DNA from: JAISGQ01 sp964500965
GTDB taxonomy: Bacteria > Bacillota > Clostridia > Oscillospirales > Acutalibacteraceae
Length of the DNA: 32,784 nt
Assembly: GCA_964500965.1 (NCBI GenBank)
Contig: CAZCQZ010000023.1
Span: 1 to 32,784 of the forward strand
Direction: 5' to 3'
Shown: positions 21,864-30,430 of the stretch, one piece after another
How positions within the stretch are numbered: the first letter of the stretch is position 1
How the letters are laid out: the number at the start of each line of letters is the position of its first letter
The notes under the pieces: model-generated
Seen by the model: the letters and a program-made list of their open reading frames with translations, nothing else
Database searches by the model: none
What the model was told of the DNA's origin: nothing
Translations under genes and position numbers: made by a program

Positions 21864-23783
21864 TTATGCTCTGCCAAAGTTTTTTTCAATTTCGCTCTTT
21901 TTAAGCGTTATCCATATGGGTCTGCCATGGGGACAATATCTCACATCGGGATTTTCCATAAGCTCAAGCACAAGCCGTGCAAGCTCGTCCAGATTCGTTA
22001 TGTCCCCTGCCTTGATTGCCGACTTACAGGCAATTGTCTTGAACATTCTGTCGGTTTTTGCCGTAATTGTCGCATCGCTTTTATTGCCGAAATTTCCGGC
22101 AATTTCCATTATTGTACCGGCAACATCTGCGCCGACTAAATAAATGGGTATTGCGCGTACCGCAACTGTACCTACACCGAAATCATCAATTTCAAATCCC
22201 GCCTGCTCCATTACATCAAGATTTTCCAAAATCGCATTGTAATGCATTTTTTCCAGTGTTACTGTCAGCGGCACGGTCAAAAGCTGTGAAGCAGGTTTTT
22301 TTCTGTTCTCAGTCAACTTTTTGTATTTAAGTCTCTCATGAGCGGCATGTTTATCAATGTAAATAAGCTGTTTTCCCGATTCGACAATAATATATGTATT
22401 AAAAGCCTCTCCTATTATTCTGTAATCGGGCATTTCAAAGCCGTTAGATTCCGCGACTTCTTCATTTGCCACAGGAAGAATAATTTCTTCCTGTGTTTTG
22501 CGTTCGGGAAAAATATCAATATACGGCACTTTAGGCACGTTTACAGCAGAAGCTTTAATTATCTGTGCCGAATTATCCGCTACAGTCACACCTCCGGAAT
22601 ATATGTTAAGAGGACTTTCCGGCATGGTTTCGACCATTTGAGGCTCTTGTGCGATTTTCTTTTCGGGGTTTGCCGCAGAGGGACTTGCCGCAGAAACGAA
22701 AATAGTTGTCTGCGCCGCTTCGGTAATTTCCGCAGGCAACGGAGGTTTTATACTGACCGGCTTTTTTTCGGGTATTTTCATTTCCTTGCGTTCGTCATTT
22801 TCGGAAAGAGAATTTTTTATTCCCCAATAAACGCAATCAAATACAGGCTTTTCATTAGTAAAACGCACCTCAAGCTTTGCCGGGTGTACGTTGACATCAA
22901 CCGCAGAACAGGAAATCGTCATATTAAGTACACAGGCAGGGTGCTTGCCTATCATCACCGCACCCTTACACGCTTCCTCCAATGCCACCTGCATTGTTCT
23001 GCTCTTTACATACCTGCCGTTTATGAAAAATATCTGCATACTCATATTCGGTCGGGCGTTTACCGGTTTTGAAACGTATCCCTCCACAGATACGTTATTA
23101 AGGGCATATTTAACCGGCATAAGACTGTTCGCAAATTCCTTGCCGTAAACAGCCCGGATTGCCGAAAGCTGATTGCCGTCACCGGGAGTGCGCAGGTTTT
23201 CCTTGCCGTCACGAATAAAGGTAAAGGATATTTCCGGATGGGAAAGCGCTATTCTGTCGATAGCCGATGCACAGGCATTACCCTCTGCAACGTCCTTTTT
23301 GAGAAATTTCATTCTGGCAGGTGTATTAAAGAAAATATCCCTTGCGATAATCGTTGTGCCTACGGCACAGGCCGTTTCCTCGTTGGTTATCTCCTCGCCG
23401 CCCTCAATCAAATATCTCGTTCCGATACTTTCCTCTGCCGACCGGGTTATAAGCTCCACGCGGCACACTGCGGCAATAGAAGCAAGTGCTTCTCCGCGAA
23501 AGCCCAACGTTGAAATAGCATCTAAATCGGCTCCGGTGGTTATTTTGCTTGTTGCATGACGAAGAAACGCCGTTGGAACATCCGCAGAGGAAATTCCGCA
23601 ACCGTTATCCGTAATTCTGAGCATCTCCGTTCCGCCGCGCCTAATTTCAACGGTTATAAAAGTCGCGCCTGCATCTATTGAATTTTCCACAAGCTCCTTT
23701 ATTACAGAGGAGGGTCGCTCAACAACCTCTCCTGCCGCAATAAGCTCTGCCGTATGCTTATCCAAAAGCTTTACCTTTGGCAT
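21864..23783 (-). CDS. mutL: DNA mismatch repair protein MutL
   Basis: A 639-residue GHKL ATPase and matchmaker/endonuclease of mismatch repair. ATPase motifs: KELVENSIDAGA (29-40), DNGCGIS, TLGFRGEALASIAAV. The linker is Pro/Ala-rich (about 330-430). The C-terminal endonuclease motif IDKHAAHERLKY and CPHGRP show the nicking type found in species lacking MutH. AAAGGTGA precedes the ATG; mutS ends 11 bp upstream. Confidence 0.96.
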   Translation of the reverse strand: MPKVKLLDKHTAELIAAGEVVERPSSVIKELVENSIDAGATFITVEIRRGGTEMLRITDNGCGISSADVPTAFLRHATSKITTGADLDAISTLGFRGEALASIAAVCRVELITRSAEESIGTRYLIEGGEEITNEETACAVGTTIIARDIFFNTPARMKFLKKDVAEGNACASAIDRIALSHPEISFTFIRDGKENLRTPGDGNQLSAIRAVYGKEFANSLMPVKYALNNVSVEGYVSKPVNARPNMSMQIFFINGRYVKSRTMQVALEEACKGAVMIGKHPACVLNMTISCSAVDVNVHPAKLEVRFTNEKPVFDCVYWGIKNSLSENDERKEMKIPEKKPVSIKPPLPAEITEAAQTTIFVSAASPSAANPEKKIAQEPQMVETMPESPLNIYSGGVTVADNSAQIIKASAVNVPKVPYIDIFPERKTQEEIILPVANEEVAESNGFEMPDYRIIGEAFNTYIIVESGKQLIYIDKHAAHERLKYKKLTENRKKPASQLLTVPLTVTLEKMHYNAILENLDVMEQAGFEIDDFGVGTVAVRAIPIYLVGADVAGTIMEIAGNFGNKSDATITAKTDRMFKTIACKSAIKAGDITNLDELARLVLELMENPDVRYCPHGRPIWITLKKSEIEKNFGRA

Positions 23784-23794
23784 AAAATCACCTT

Positions 23795-26392
23795 TTACTG
23801 CAATAGCTTAGTTAATTCGTTAAGAGTTGTTAACGCATCAATTGGCGTAAGTGTATTTATATCAATATTTCTTATTCTTCTGATTGCTTCCGTTTCCTCC
23901 GGCGGTGTCATGGGAATAAACATCTGCTCCGAGGTCTGCTTTGTTTTTACTCTCGGTGCTTCCAGCTTTCCTGCCTCAAGCTGACCGAGGACTTCCCTGG
24001 CTCTCTTTATTACCCAATCGGGAATACCTGCCAGCTTCGCAACCTCAACGCCGTAGCTGTCGTCTGCTCCGCCGGGCACTATCATTCGCAAAAACGTTAT
24101 ATCATCTCCGTGCTTTTTGACGGCGATATTGTAGTTTTTAACGCCCTGTAACGAATCCTCCAGAGCGGTCAGCTCGTGATAATGTGTGGCAAAAAGCGCC
24201 TTTGCGCCCAGCTTTCGCTTATCCGCAACATACTCAAGTACTGCCCTTGCTATGCTCATTCCGTCAAAGGTCGATGTTCCTCTGCCGATTTCATCGAGTA
24301 TCAGCAAGCTTGACTGAGTTGCGTTTTTCAGAATATATGCAACCTCGTTCATTTCGACCATAAACGTCGATTGCCCCGATGCAAGGTCATCGGAAGCTCC
24401 CACTCTCGTAAAAATGCTGTCAACAATTCCGATTTCCGCACTTTCCGCAGGAACATAACAACCTATCTGAGCCATGAAAACTATCAGCGCAACCTGGCGC
24501 ATATATGTTGACTTACCTGCCATATTCGGACCGGTTATTATGGCAATGCGGTTATCCTTTTTGTCAAGGGTGACATCATTCGGTACAAATCCGGTTTTGT
24601 TTAAATCCTCGACAACAGGGTGTCTTGATGCTCTTAAAATAATATTTCCGCTTTCATTAACATTCGGTCTGCAATAATTATTTCTGCATGAAACCTCTGC
24701 GAAAGAGCAGTAAACATCAAGTCTGGCTATTGCCGCCGCTGTGCTCTGCACTCTGTCATGGGCATTTGCAACGGTTTTTCTTATCTCGTCGAATATTGAA
24801 TATTCAAGCTTCAGCAAACGGTCGTTTGCTCCCAGCACACGACCCTCGATTTCTTTAAGCTCACCCGTAATATATCTTTCACAGTTTGCAAGGGTCTGTT
24901 TTCTTATGTATGTTTCCGGCACCTGAGCTTTATAGGAATTTGTAACCTCTATATAATATCCGAACACGCGATTGTATCCTATTTTCAGCTTGGGTATTCC
25001 CGTTGCCTCTCTTTCTTTTGCTTCAACGGAAGCAAGGATTTCTTTCTCGCTTGACATAGTATAACGAAGCTCGTCCACCTCAGGATTATAGCCTGCTTTG
25101 ATGAGGTTACCCTCACGTACAGTTGCCGGCGGTTCTTCGCTTATAGAAACCTCGATAAGCTCTCTTATGTCCTCAAGCAAATCAATTTCGTTGCAAATAT
25201 TGCGCAGCTCCGTAGTTTTCAGTTCTGACAGCAGCCTCTTAACCTCAGGCATCGAATTTAAAGCTGCCGCCAGCGCACGCAAATCTCTTGCATTTGCCGA
25301 GCCGTAAACTATTTTTGTTATGAGCCTTTCAATATCGCAAATACCGGTCAACGCATCAATGCAATCTGCTCTCAATATCGAATCGGAGCACAGCGTTTCA
25401 ACCGCATTAAGCCTTGCGTGGATTCTTGCCACATTAAGCAGCGGTCTTTCAAGCCACGAGCGCAGAAGCCGCTTTCCCATTGCGGTCTTAGTCCTGTCAA
25501 GCACGCCCAGCAACGACCCTTTTTTCTCTCTTGAACGCATGGTTTCCGTAAGCTCAAGATTTCTCTTTGTGGAAGGGTCAAGCTTCATATACTGCTCGCC
25601 CTCATAATATCTGAGTATATTTACTCTTTCAAGTCCGCTTTTCTGAGTCTTTGACAAATAGGTCAGCAGCGCGCACACCGCCTTTGCGGTATGCGGTCTT
25701 TCCAAAATTCGCGTGTTTTCAATGGCTTCGGCGGAAAACTGCTTTATAATCATCTGTGTGCAATCTGCCATTTCCCATTGCATATCGACTTCATCGACAC
25801 TTTCCACCTGCAATTTATCCTTGATATGCGCGCTGACGGCACCGTTTGAGATAACCGATGAGCTGACAAGCAGTTCACTGGGCGAAAAGCGCGAAAGCTC
25901 CGCTATAATGTCGCTGTCTGCGCCTGAGGGCAGTTCGGTTATATCCACTTCGCCTGTTGACACATCGGCAAAGCAGAGTCCGCAACCGCTTTCGTCAAGA
26001 TTTACTACCGCAAGGTAATTATTTTTGCCCTCATCAAGCATATAGCTTTCAACGATAGTTCCGGGCGTAATTACTCTTATGACCTCTCTGCGCACCAGTC
26101 CCTTTGCCAATGCAGGGTCTTCTGTCTGCTCGCAAATGGCGATTTTAAAGCCTCTTGCCACAAGTTTTGCAACATACCCCTCGTAGGAATGGAACGGTAC
26201 GCCGCACATGGGTGCACGTTCTTCAAGTCCGCAATCCCTGCCGGTCAGAACCAAATCCAGCTCTCTGGACACAATTTTAGCATCATCAAAAAACAACTCG
26301 TAAAAATCTCCCAAACGGAAGAAAAGCAATGCATCGGGGTTTTCTTCCTTAATTGAAAGATATTGCTTCATCATCGGTGAAAGCTCGCTCAC
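23795..26392 (-). CDS. mutS: DNA mismatch repair protein MutS
   Basis: An 865-residue mismatch-recognition ATPase. The N-terminal mismatch-binding domain holds the FxE motif in RLGDFYELFFDDA, the Walker A motif is GPNMAGKST (near 616-624) and Walker B is LLILDEIGRGTSTFDG. The start chosen is the GTG at 26392: AGGAG (overlapping the TAG of the upstream gene) is 8 nt away and the protein then begins SELSPMMKQYL, the normal MutS start. A GTG at 26401 has no spacing from that site. MutS and MutL work together, and both are adjacent. Confidence 0.96.
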   Translation of the reverse strand: MSELSPMMKQYLSIKEENPDALLFFRLGDFYELFFDDAKIVSRELDLVLTGRDCGLEERAPMCGVPFHSYEGYVAKLVARGFKIAICEQTEDPALAKGLVRREVIRVITPGTIVESYMLDEGKNNYLAVVNLDESGCGLCFADVSTGEVDITELPSGADSDIIAELSRFSPSELLVSSSVISNGAVSAHIKDKLQVESVDEVDMQWEMADCTQMIIKQFSAEAIENTRILERPHTAKAVCALLTYLSKTQKSGLERVNILRYYEGEQYMKLDPSTKRNLELTETMRSREKKGSLLGVLDRTKTAMGKRLLRSWLERPLLNVARIHARLNAVETLCSDSILRADCIDALTGICDIERLITKIVYGSANARDLRALAAALNSMPEVKRLLSELKTTELRNICNEIDLLEDIRELIEVSISEEPPATVREGNLIKAGYNPEVDELRYTMSSEKEILASVEAKEREATGIPKLKIGYNRVFGYYIEVTNSYKAQVPETYIRKQTLANCERYITGELKEIEGRVLGANDRLLKLEYSIFDEIRKTVANAHDRVQSTAAAIARLDVYCSFAEVSCRNNYCRPNVNESGNIILRASRHPVVEDLNKTGFVPNDVTLDKKDNRIAIITGPNMAGKSTYMRQVALIVFMAQIGCYVPAESAEIGIVDSIFTRVGASDDLASGQSTFMVEMNEVAYILKNATQSSLLILDEIGRGTSTFDGMSIARAVLEYVADKRKLGAKALFATHYHELTALEDSLQGVKNYNIAVKKHGDDITFLRMIVPGGADDSYGVEVAKLAGIPDWVIKRAREVLGQLEAGKLEAPRVKTKQTSEQMFIPMTPPEETEAIRRIRNIDINTLTPIDALTTLNELTKLLQ

Positions 26393-26403
26393 AACCTTCA
26401 CTC

Positions 26404-27090
26404 CTATACTTCTAATATTTCATACAGCTCGGTGAGCCGTTTAATTTCGTATTTAATCTCGTACCCTCTCTGCCGTCTGACAGACTGCGGATTAAACCAG
26501 CAGGTATCTATTCCCGCATTATTTCCGCCTTTTATATCTGAGGTAAGTGAATCTCCGATTATAAGAATTTTTTCTTTGTCCTCAACACCCACAAGAGACA
26601 TTACCTTGTCAAAATATTCCTTTTCCGGCTTTGATACACCCATTTTGTCCGAGGTATAACAGCCTACAAAGCAATCCGATATACCGGACAGTGCAAACCG
26701 CGACTGCTGCTGACTTTCAAAGCCGTTCGTAATCATGACAAGCTTATATGCTTTACACAGCCTGTTTACCACTTCATATGTATCCGGAAGAAGTGTTGCG
26801 TCTTCACCCAGCTTGTTTCTGTAGCATTGATTAAGCTCCATCGGGTCAAGGTCAAGCTTCATCTTTTTCAGCAAATCCGCAAATCTGCCGCGCATTAGCT
26901 CGTCCTTTGTGACTTTTCCCTTGTTAAACTTTGTCCAATATTTTTGATTGATTGCGGAATAAACCTTTTCCCATTTTTCCTCACAGGGTATTCCGAAATG
27001 TTCAAAGGCTCTGAAAAACGCCGTTTTCTCGGAATGTTTAAAGTCATATAGAGTTTCGTCAGCATCAAAAAACAGATAACTGTATTTCAT
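26404..27090 (-). CDS. YjjG-type HAD family nucleotidase
   Basis: A 228-residue HAD phosphatase. Motif I is FFDADETLYDF with D9 and D11, motif II MITNGF, motif III KPEKEYFD and motif IV IIGDSLTSDIKGG. The layout and the DADETLYDF start match the YjjG family of noncanonical pyrimidine nucleotidases, thought to clean nucleotide pools of mutagenic nucleotides. That fits its place directly before mutS, whose start overlaps its stop region, although specificity is not proven. Confidence 0.87.
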   Translation of the reverse strand: MKYSYLFFDADETLYDFKHSEKTAFFRAFEHFGIPCEEKWEKVYSAINQKYWTKFNKGKVTKDELMRGRFADLLKKMKLDLDPMELNQCYRNKLGEDATLLPDTYEVVNRLCKAYKLVMITNGFESQQQSRFALSGISDCFVGCYTSDKMGVSKPEKEYFDKVMSLVGVEDKEKILIIGDSLTSDIKGGNNAGIDTCWFNPQSVRRQRGYEIKYEIKRLTELYEILEV

Positions 27091-27125
27091 ATTTTTTCAG
27101 AGCCTTTCCGTTATTCTGTATTTAA

Positions 27126-27536
27126 TCAGTGACAGCCGCCGCAGGACGCGCAGTCTCCGCCGCAGGCAGAATGGTCGTGCGGCTCAAAGCTTTCGGGGTC
27201 TTCTCCGCTGATTGATGCGGAGATTATCTGGTTAACCTTGTCCAAAAGCTGCTCAAGCTCGGTTCTTGCATCGTTAAAGGCTACCATATTGGGGTCTGCT
27301 GTTACCTTTTCGTAAAGTGCGGAAAGCTCCTGCTGAAGCCTGTCGGTCTTTTCTCTGTCCGCATCCTGCTTTGAAATTTCTTCGTTGAGCTGAAGTCTGA
27401 GAAGATTGAATTTTTCAATATCCTCCTGAAGCTCTGCGTTTGCATCGTTTGCAGCCGCGGCAGCCATCATTTTGCCGTATGCCTCCTGCTCCTGAAAAGC
27501 CTTTCCAAGCTGTCTTGCAATTGATATTACGTCCAT
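27126..27536 (-). CDS. YlbF/YmcA (RicA/RicF) family regulator with Cys-rich tail
   Basis: A 136-residue, mostly helical protein of the YlbF/YmcA family (ARQLGKAFQEQEAYGKMMAAAAA, a central coiled coil, then FNDARTELEQLLDKVNQIISASISG). The tail HDHSACGGDCASCGGCH has four cysteines and three histidines. In Bacillus the RicA-RicF-RicT complex binds [4Fe-4S] clusters and steers mRNA processing by RNase Y and development. The position between miaB and mutS is that of ymcA (ricA) in Bacillus, so the ricA ortholog is the best guess. AAAGGAG precedes the ATG. Confidence 0.82.
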   Translation of the reverse strand: MDVISIARQLGKAFQEQEAYGKMMAAAAANDANAELQEDIEKFNLLRLQLNEEISKQDADREKTDRLQQELSALYEKVTADPNMVAFNDARTELEQLLDKVNQIISASISGEDPESFEPHDHSACGGDCASCGGCH

Positions 27537-27551
27537 TTTTTATTTCTCCTT

Positions 27552-28937
27552 TTAAATTATTTTACCTCTGAGTATCCAGTTCAGTGCCGTTGTTACCTCC
27601 GCTTCGGCAAATTCTCCGATAAGTTCGGGCTTTCCCTCCGCTTCGATTATTATATTAGTTGAGGTGCGGCACGATAACAATCCGTTTTTCGCCATTCCCT
27701 CAACAAGCACTCTTTGCCTTGAGCCAACCATTGATGCGCTCTTTTTTGCCGCTATACTTTCCTGCAACGTTATAAGTTCTCGAAGCCATTTTGATTTTTC
27801 TTCATAGGATATGGGGTCGAGCATCTTTGCCGCAGGTGTTCCCTCTCTCGGAGAGTAGATAAACGTAAACAGAGAAGTAAACCCTATCTCCTCTATAGCC
27901 GCAAGAGTTTCTTCAAATTCCGCTCTTGTTTCGCCCGGAAAACCAACGATAACATCGCTGGTTAATGAAACGTCCGGCATTGCTTCTCTTGCCATTTTTA
28001 CAAGCTCTTTATAATGCTCGATGGTGTATTTGCGATTCATTTCACGGAGTATTCTGTCAGAGCCGCTTTGGAAGGGCAGGTGAATATGATGTGCCATATG
28101 CTTTGACGCCGCCATTGCTTCAATAAGTTCTTTTGTGCAGTCCTTTGGGTGACTGGTCATAAACCTGAGCCAGTAATCGCCCTCGATTTTATCAAGCTCC
28201 GTAATAAGCTGAGGAAAATTCATTTCTCCGCTTTCCTTTTTTCCGTAGCTGTTTACGTTCTGTCCCAAAAGAGTAATGTCCCTGTACCCCATTGACACCA
28301 TTTCTTTTGCCTGAGCCAGAATAACCTCCGATTTTCTGCTTCTCTCCCTGCCTCTGACATGAGGAACAATACAGTAAGAACAGAAATTATCACAGCCGTA
28401 CATTATCGGCAACCAGCCCTTTATGCTGTTGTCTCGTTCAAGGGGGATTCCCTCAACTATACTATTATCCGACAGGTCAAGCTCAACCACTCTTTTACCT
28501 CCGGTAAGCACTCTGTAAAGAAGCTCCGGAAATCTGGGTATAAGATGTGTGCCGAAAATCAGATTAACATAGGGATAATGCTCGCGGAATCTGTCGGCAA
28601 TGTGCTGTTGCTGTACCATACAGCCGCAAAGGGCAATAATCGTACCGGGTCTGCGGCGTTTGATGTGCTTTAACGCACCCACATTTCCGAACACCCTGTC
28701 CTCTGCGTGTTCTCTTACCGCACAGGTGTTATAAAGAATGAAATCGGCATCCTCTACCGTATCTGTCATCTTATAGCCCATTTTTACCAGCAGACCCTTT
28801 ATCTGCTCGGAATCGGCAACATTTCCCTGACAGCCGTAGGTATGTACAAAGGCAAGCGGCTCATGTCCGGCATATCTTGCTTCAACCACCGCAGCCGTCA
28901 TTTCACAATATTTTTCCGTATCGGAAAATGCAAGCAT
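27552..28937 (-). CDS. miaB: tRNA-2-methylthio-N6-dimethylallyladenosine synthase MiaB
   Basis: A 461-residue radical SAM methylthiotransferase that modifies i6A37 of tRNA. An N-terminal UPF0004 domain (HTYGCQGNVADSEQIKGLL) is followed by the radical SAM cysteines in YGCDNFCSYCIVPHVRGRERSR (near 180-195) and a C-terminal TRAM domain. GCQGN replaces the more usual GCQMN. The start is ATG 28937 with GGAGG 6 nt upstream; the frame is open to 29027 but that passes the promoter at 28987-29015. First gene of the large operon. Confidence 0.94.
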   Translation of the reverse strand: MLAFSDTEKYCEMTAAVVEARYAGHEPLAFVHTYGCQGNVADSEQIKGLLVKMGYKMTDTVEDADFILYNTCAVREHAEDRVFGNVGALKHIKRRRPGTIIALCGCMVQQQHIADRFREHYPYVNLIFGTHLIPRFPELLYRVLTGGKRVVELDLSDNSIVEGIPLERDNSIKGWLPIMYGCDNFCSYCIVPHVRGRERSRKSEVILAQAKEMVSMGYRDITLLGQNVNSYGKKESGEMNFPQLITELDKIEGDYWLRFMTSHPKDCTKELIEAMAASKHMAHHIHLPFQSGSDRILREMNRKYTIEHYKELVKMAREAMPDVSLTSDVIVGFPGETRAEFEETLAAIEEIGFTSLFTFIYSPREGTPAAKMLDPISYEEKSKWLRELITLQESIAAKKSASMVGSRQRVLVEGMAKNGLLSCRTSTNIIIEAEGKPELIGEFAEAEVTTALNWILRGKII

Positions 28938-28986
28938 AGCTTTCCTCCGTTCAGGCTCAACGCACATTTTGTTGCAAATATACTTT

Positions 28987-29015
28987 ATTATAGCATATAT
29001 TGTATGCTTCTGCAA
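28987..29015 (-). promoter_or_regulatory. Promoter of the miaB operon
   Basis: Minus strand: TTGCAG (29015-29010), a 17-nt spacer and a perfect TATAAT (28992-28987), about 50 nt before the miaB ATG. The -35 box is weak. No other promoter was noticed in the operon, whose internal gaps are mostly under 40 bp. Confidence 0.6.
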
Positions 29016-29050
29016 CATCTCAGGCAATAAAAATGCGGTCTTTTCAAAAT

Positions 29051-29092
29051 AATCCGAACCGAATCTTTAACAATGAAGATTCGGTTCGGATT
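29051..29092 (-). terminator. Terminator between the accessory genes and miaB
   Basis: AATCCGAACCGAATCTT (29051-29067) and AAGATTCGGTTCGGATT (29076-29092) form a perfect 17-bp stem with an 8-nt loop. On the minus strand it is followed by ATTTTGAAAA, a modest T tract. It insulates the miaB operon from the SWIM/phosphatase genes; the rest of the gap 29093-29181 shows nothing. Confidence 0.72.
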
Positions 29093-29181
29093 TTACTGTC
29101 CGTGGGCAAATGATAACATTTCGATATTCGATTACCGATGCTGAGCGTAGATTGCCGCTTTAATTCGTGATTTGCCTGCAA

Positions 29182-29649
29182 TCAATACCAATCATCATCT
29201 AAACCGTACTCTCTGATGAAACGGTCATATTGCCATTCGGGACCGTCAAAGAGCAGTTCAAGGAGAGCTTGACACAGGTCGGCTTTTTTCATTTTGCCGA
29301 CATATTCAATTACCTTATCGCTCAGCTCCTCTTGTCTCTTTTCTTCTTCCTCCTGGTACGCAATGGCATCAGCATAAAACTTTTCTGCTTCTTTTGGAAG
29401 AACGGTAAAATATGCAGCAATAATATGCTTACATATAATTCTTTTTCCATTTGCGTGTGGGCAGTTACATTTTGATTTTCTTGGGTGGGCAATGTTAAGC
29501 TCGATAGAATAAGTCCCGTTTGAGCTACCCGCAACTGTTGCAGCGTAGATGTTTTCGCCTATTTCTTCCAAACTCACAACTTTTTTATCTTTGAAATAAT
29601 CATAGCCTCTCCAAGCGGACGCAGCACTTGCACATTCTATTAATCCCAT
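29182..29649 (-). CDS. SWIM zinc-finger protein
   Basis: A 155-residue protein with a central SWIM motif, C-N-C-x8-C-K-H in SKCNCPHANGKRIICKH (about 58-74), the CxCxnCxH zinc pattern that binds DNA or protein. The N-terminal region (ASAASAWRGYDYFKDKKVVSLEEIGENIYAATVAGSSNGTYSIELN) is the usual lead into a SWIM domain; the C-terminus is acidic and helical. Small stand-alone SWIM proteins are uncharacterised. AAGGAG lies 7 nt before the ATG; the phosphatase gene ends 14 bp upstream, so the two form an operon. Confidence 0.82.
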   Translation of the reverse strand: MGLIECASAASAWRGYDYFKDKKVVSLEEIGENIYAATVAGSSNGTYSIELNIAHPRKSKCNCPHANGKRIICKHIIAAYFTVLPKEAEKFYADAIAYQEEEEKRQEELSDKVIEYVGKMKKADLCQALLELLFDGPEWQYDRFIREYGLDDDWY

Positions 29650-29663
29650 TTTATCGCTCCTTG

Positions 29664-30236
29664 TTATTCACTGTCATACCAACGTAAAAAATCTTTAATA
29701 TATTTCTCGTTTGGTGTGATGATGTTGATGTCGATTTCCGGATTTTTCAAAGAAAAAGCGTTCAGCATACCCTGAAGATTATCCTTTGATTTCATATAAT
29801 CATTCACGATATACGCTTCCGATGCACCCGAATTGCGTAGCAAAATTGCCGATACAACGCCTGTGCGATCCTTGCCGGCATTGCAAAAATACAGCACATT
29901 GGTCGGCACCGTTTGCATGAAATCAATCGTCTTGTATAGCTTTTCGTCTGCCATTTTGATATACGATTCGGAAACTGCATCCACAGAGGACGGAACAATA
30001 TCGCCACCGGTCACGCTCATACAGTAATAATGAAATCGTTTATCTGCCGAAAGAGGGCACATCTTTCTTTTTTGCTCGGCCTCGGTGCGAAGGTCGATAA
30101 TCGTCGTAATGTTATGATCGATCAGCCATGCCGCTTCTTCCTCCGTGACGACAGTCGGGACATCACTTCGTATAAATTTGAAATTGTCAGAAAAAATCGG
30201 GCGAGTATTCAGCGTACTTTGAAAGATGACATTCAT
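29664..30236 (-). CDS. Tyrosine/dual-specificity protein phosphatase (Y_phosphatase3-like)
   Basis: A 190-residue cysteine phosphatase. The signature C118-NAGKD-R124-TG fits the CX5R(T/S) P-loop, and the upstream block TIIDLRTEAEQKRK (45-58) is typical of the bacterial IphP/Y_phosphatase3 group. Members act on phosphotyrosine, phosphoserine or phosphoinositides. GAGGT is 6 nt before the ATG. The 194-bp gap 30237-30430 upstream holds no gene; I found no convincing promoter in it. Confidence 0.87.
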   Translation of the reverse strand: MNVIFQSTLNTRPIFSDNFKFIRSDVPTVVTEEEAAWLIDHNITTIIDLRTEAEQKRKMCPLSADKRFHYYCMSVTGGDIVPSSVDAVSESYIKMADEKLYKTIDFMQTVPTNVLYFCNAGKDRTGVVSAILLRNSGASEAYIVNDYMKSKDNLQGMLNAFSLKNPEIDINIITPNEKYIKDFLRWYDSE

Positions 30237-30430
30237 TTGACTACCTCGTTTTCGCTTATTGATTCAGAAAGCATTTTCAAAACCGTTTCTTTAAGTCATT
30301 CATTCGGAAACATCAATTGAGTCAAACTCCATATAGCAACGTATTCGCCCTCTTAGAATATTGATGTATTTCCTTTGAATCCCTCTTGATAAGGTGTGTT
30401 TTTCAGGTTAATTTTGTTTATTGTTCAAAT

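Noticed and set aside
22338..23072. 244-codon open frame on the + strand opposite mutL
   Set aside because: It lies wholly inside mutL on the other strand, has no ribosome site or recognisable domain, and its composition is that of a reversed coding frame.
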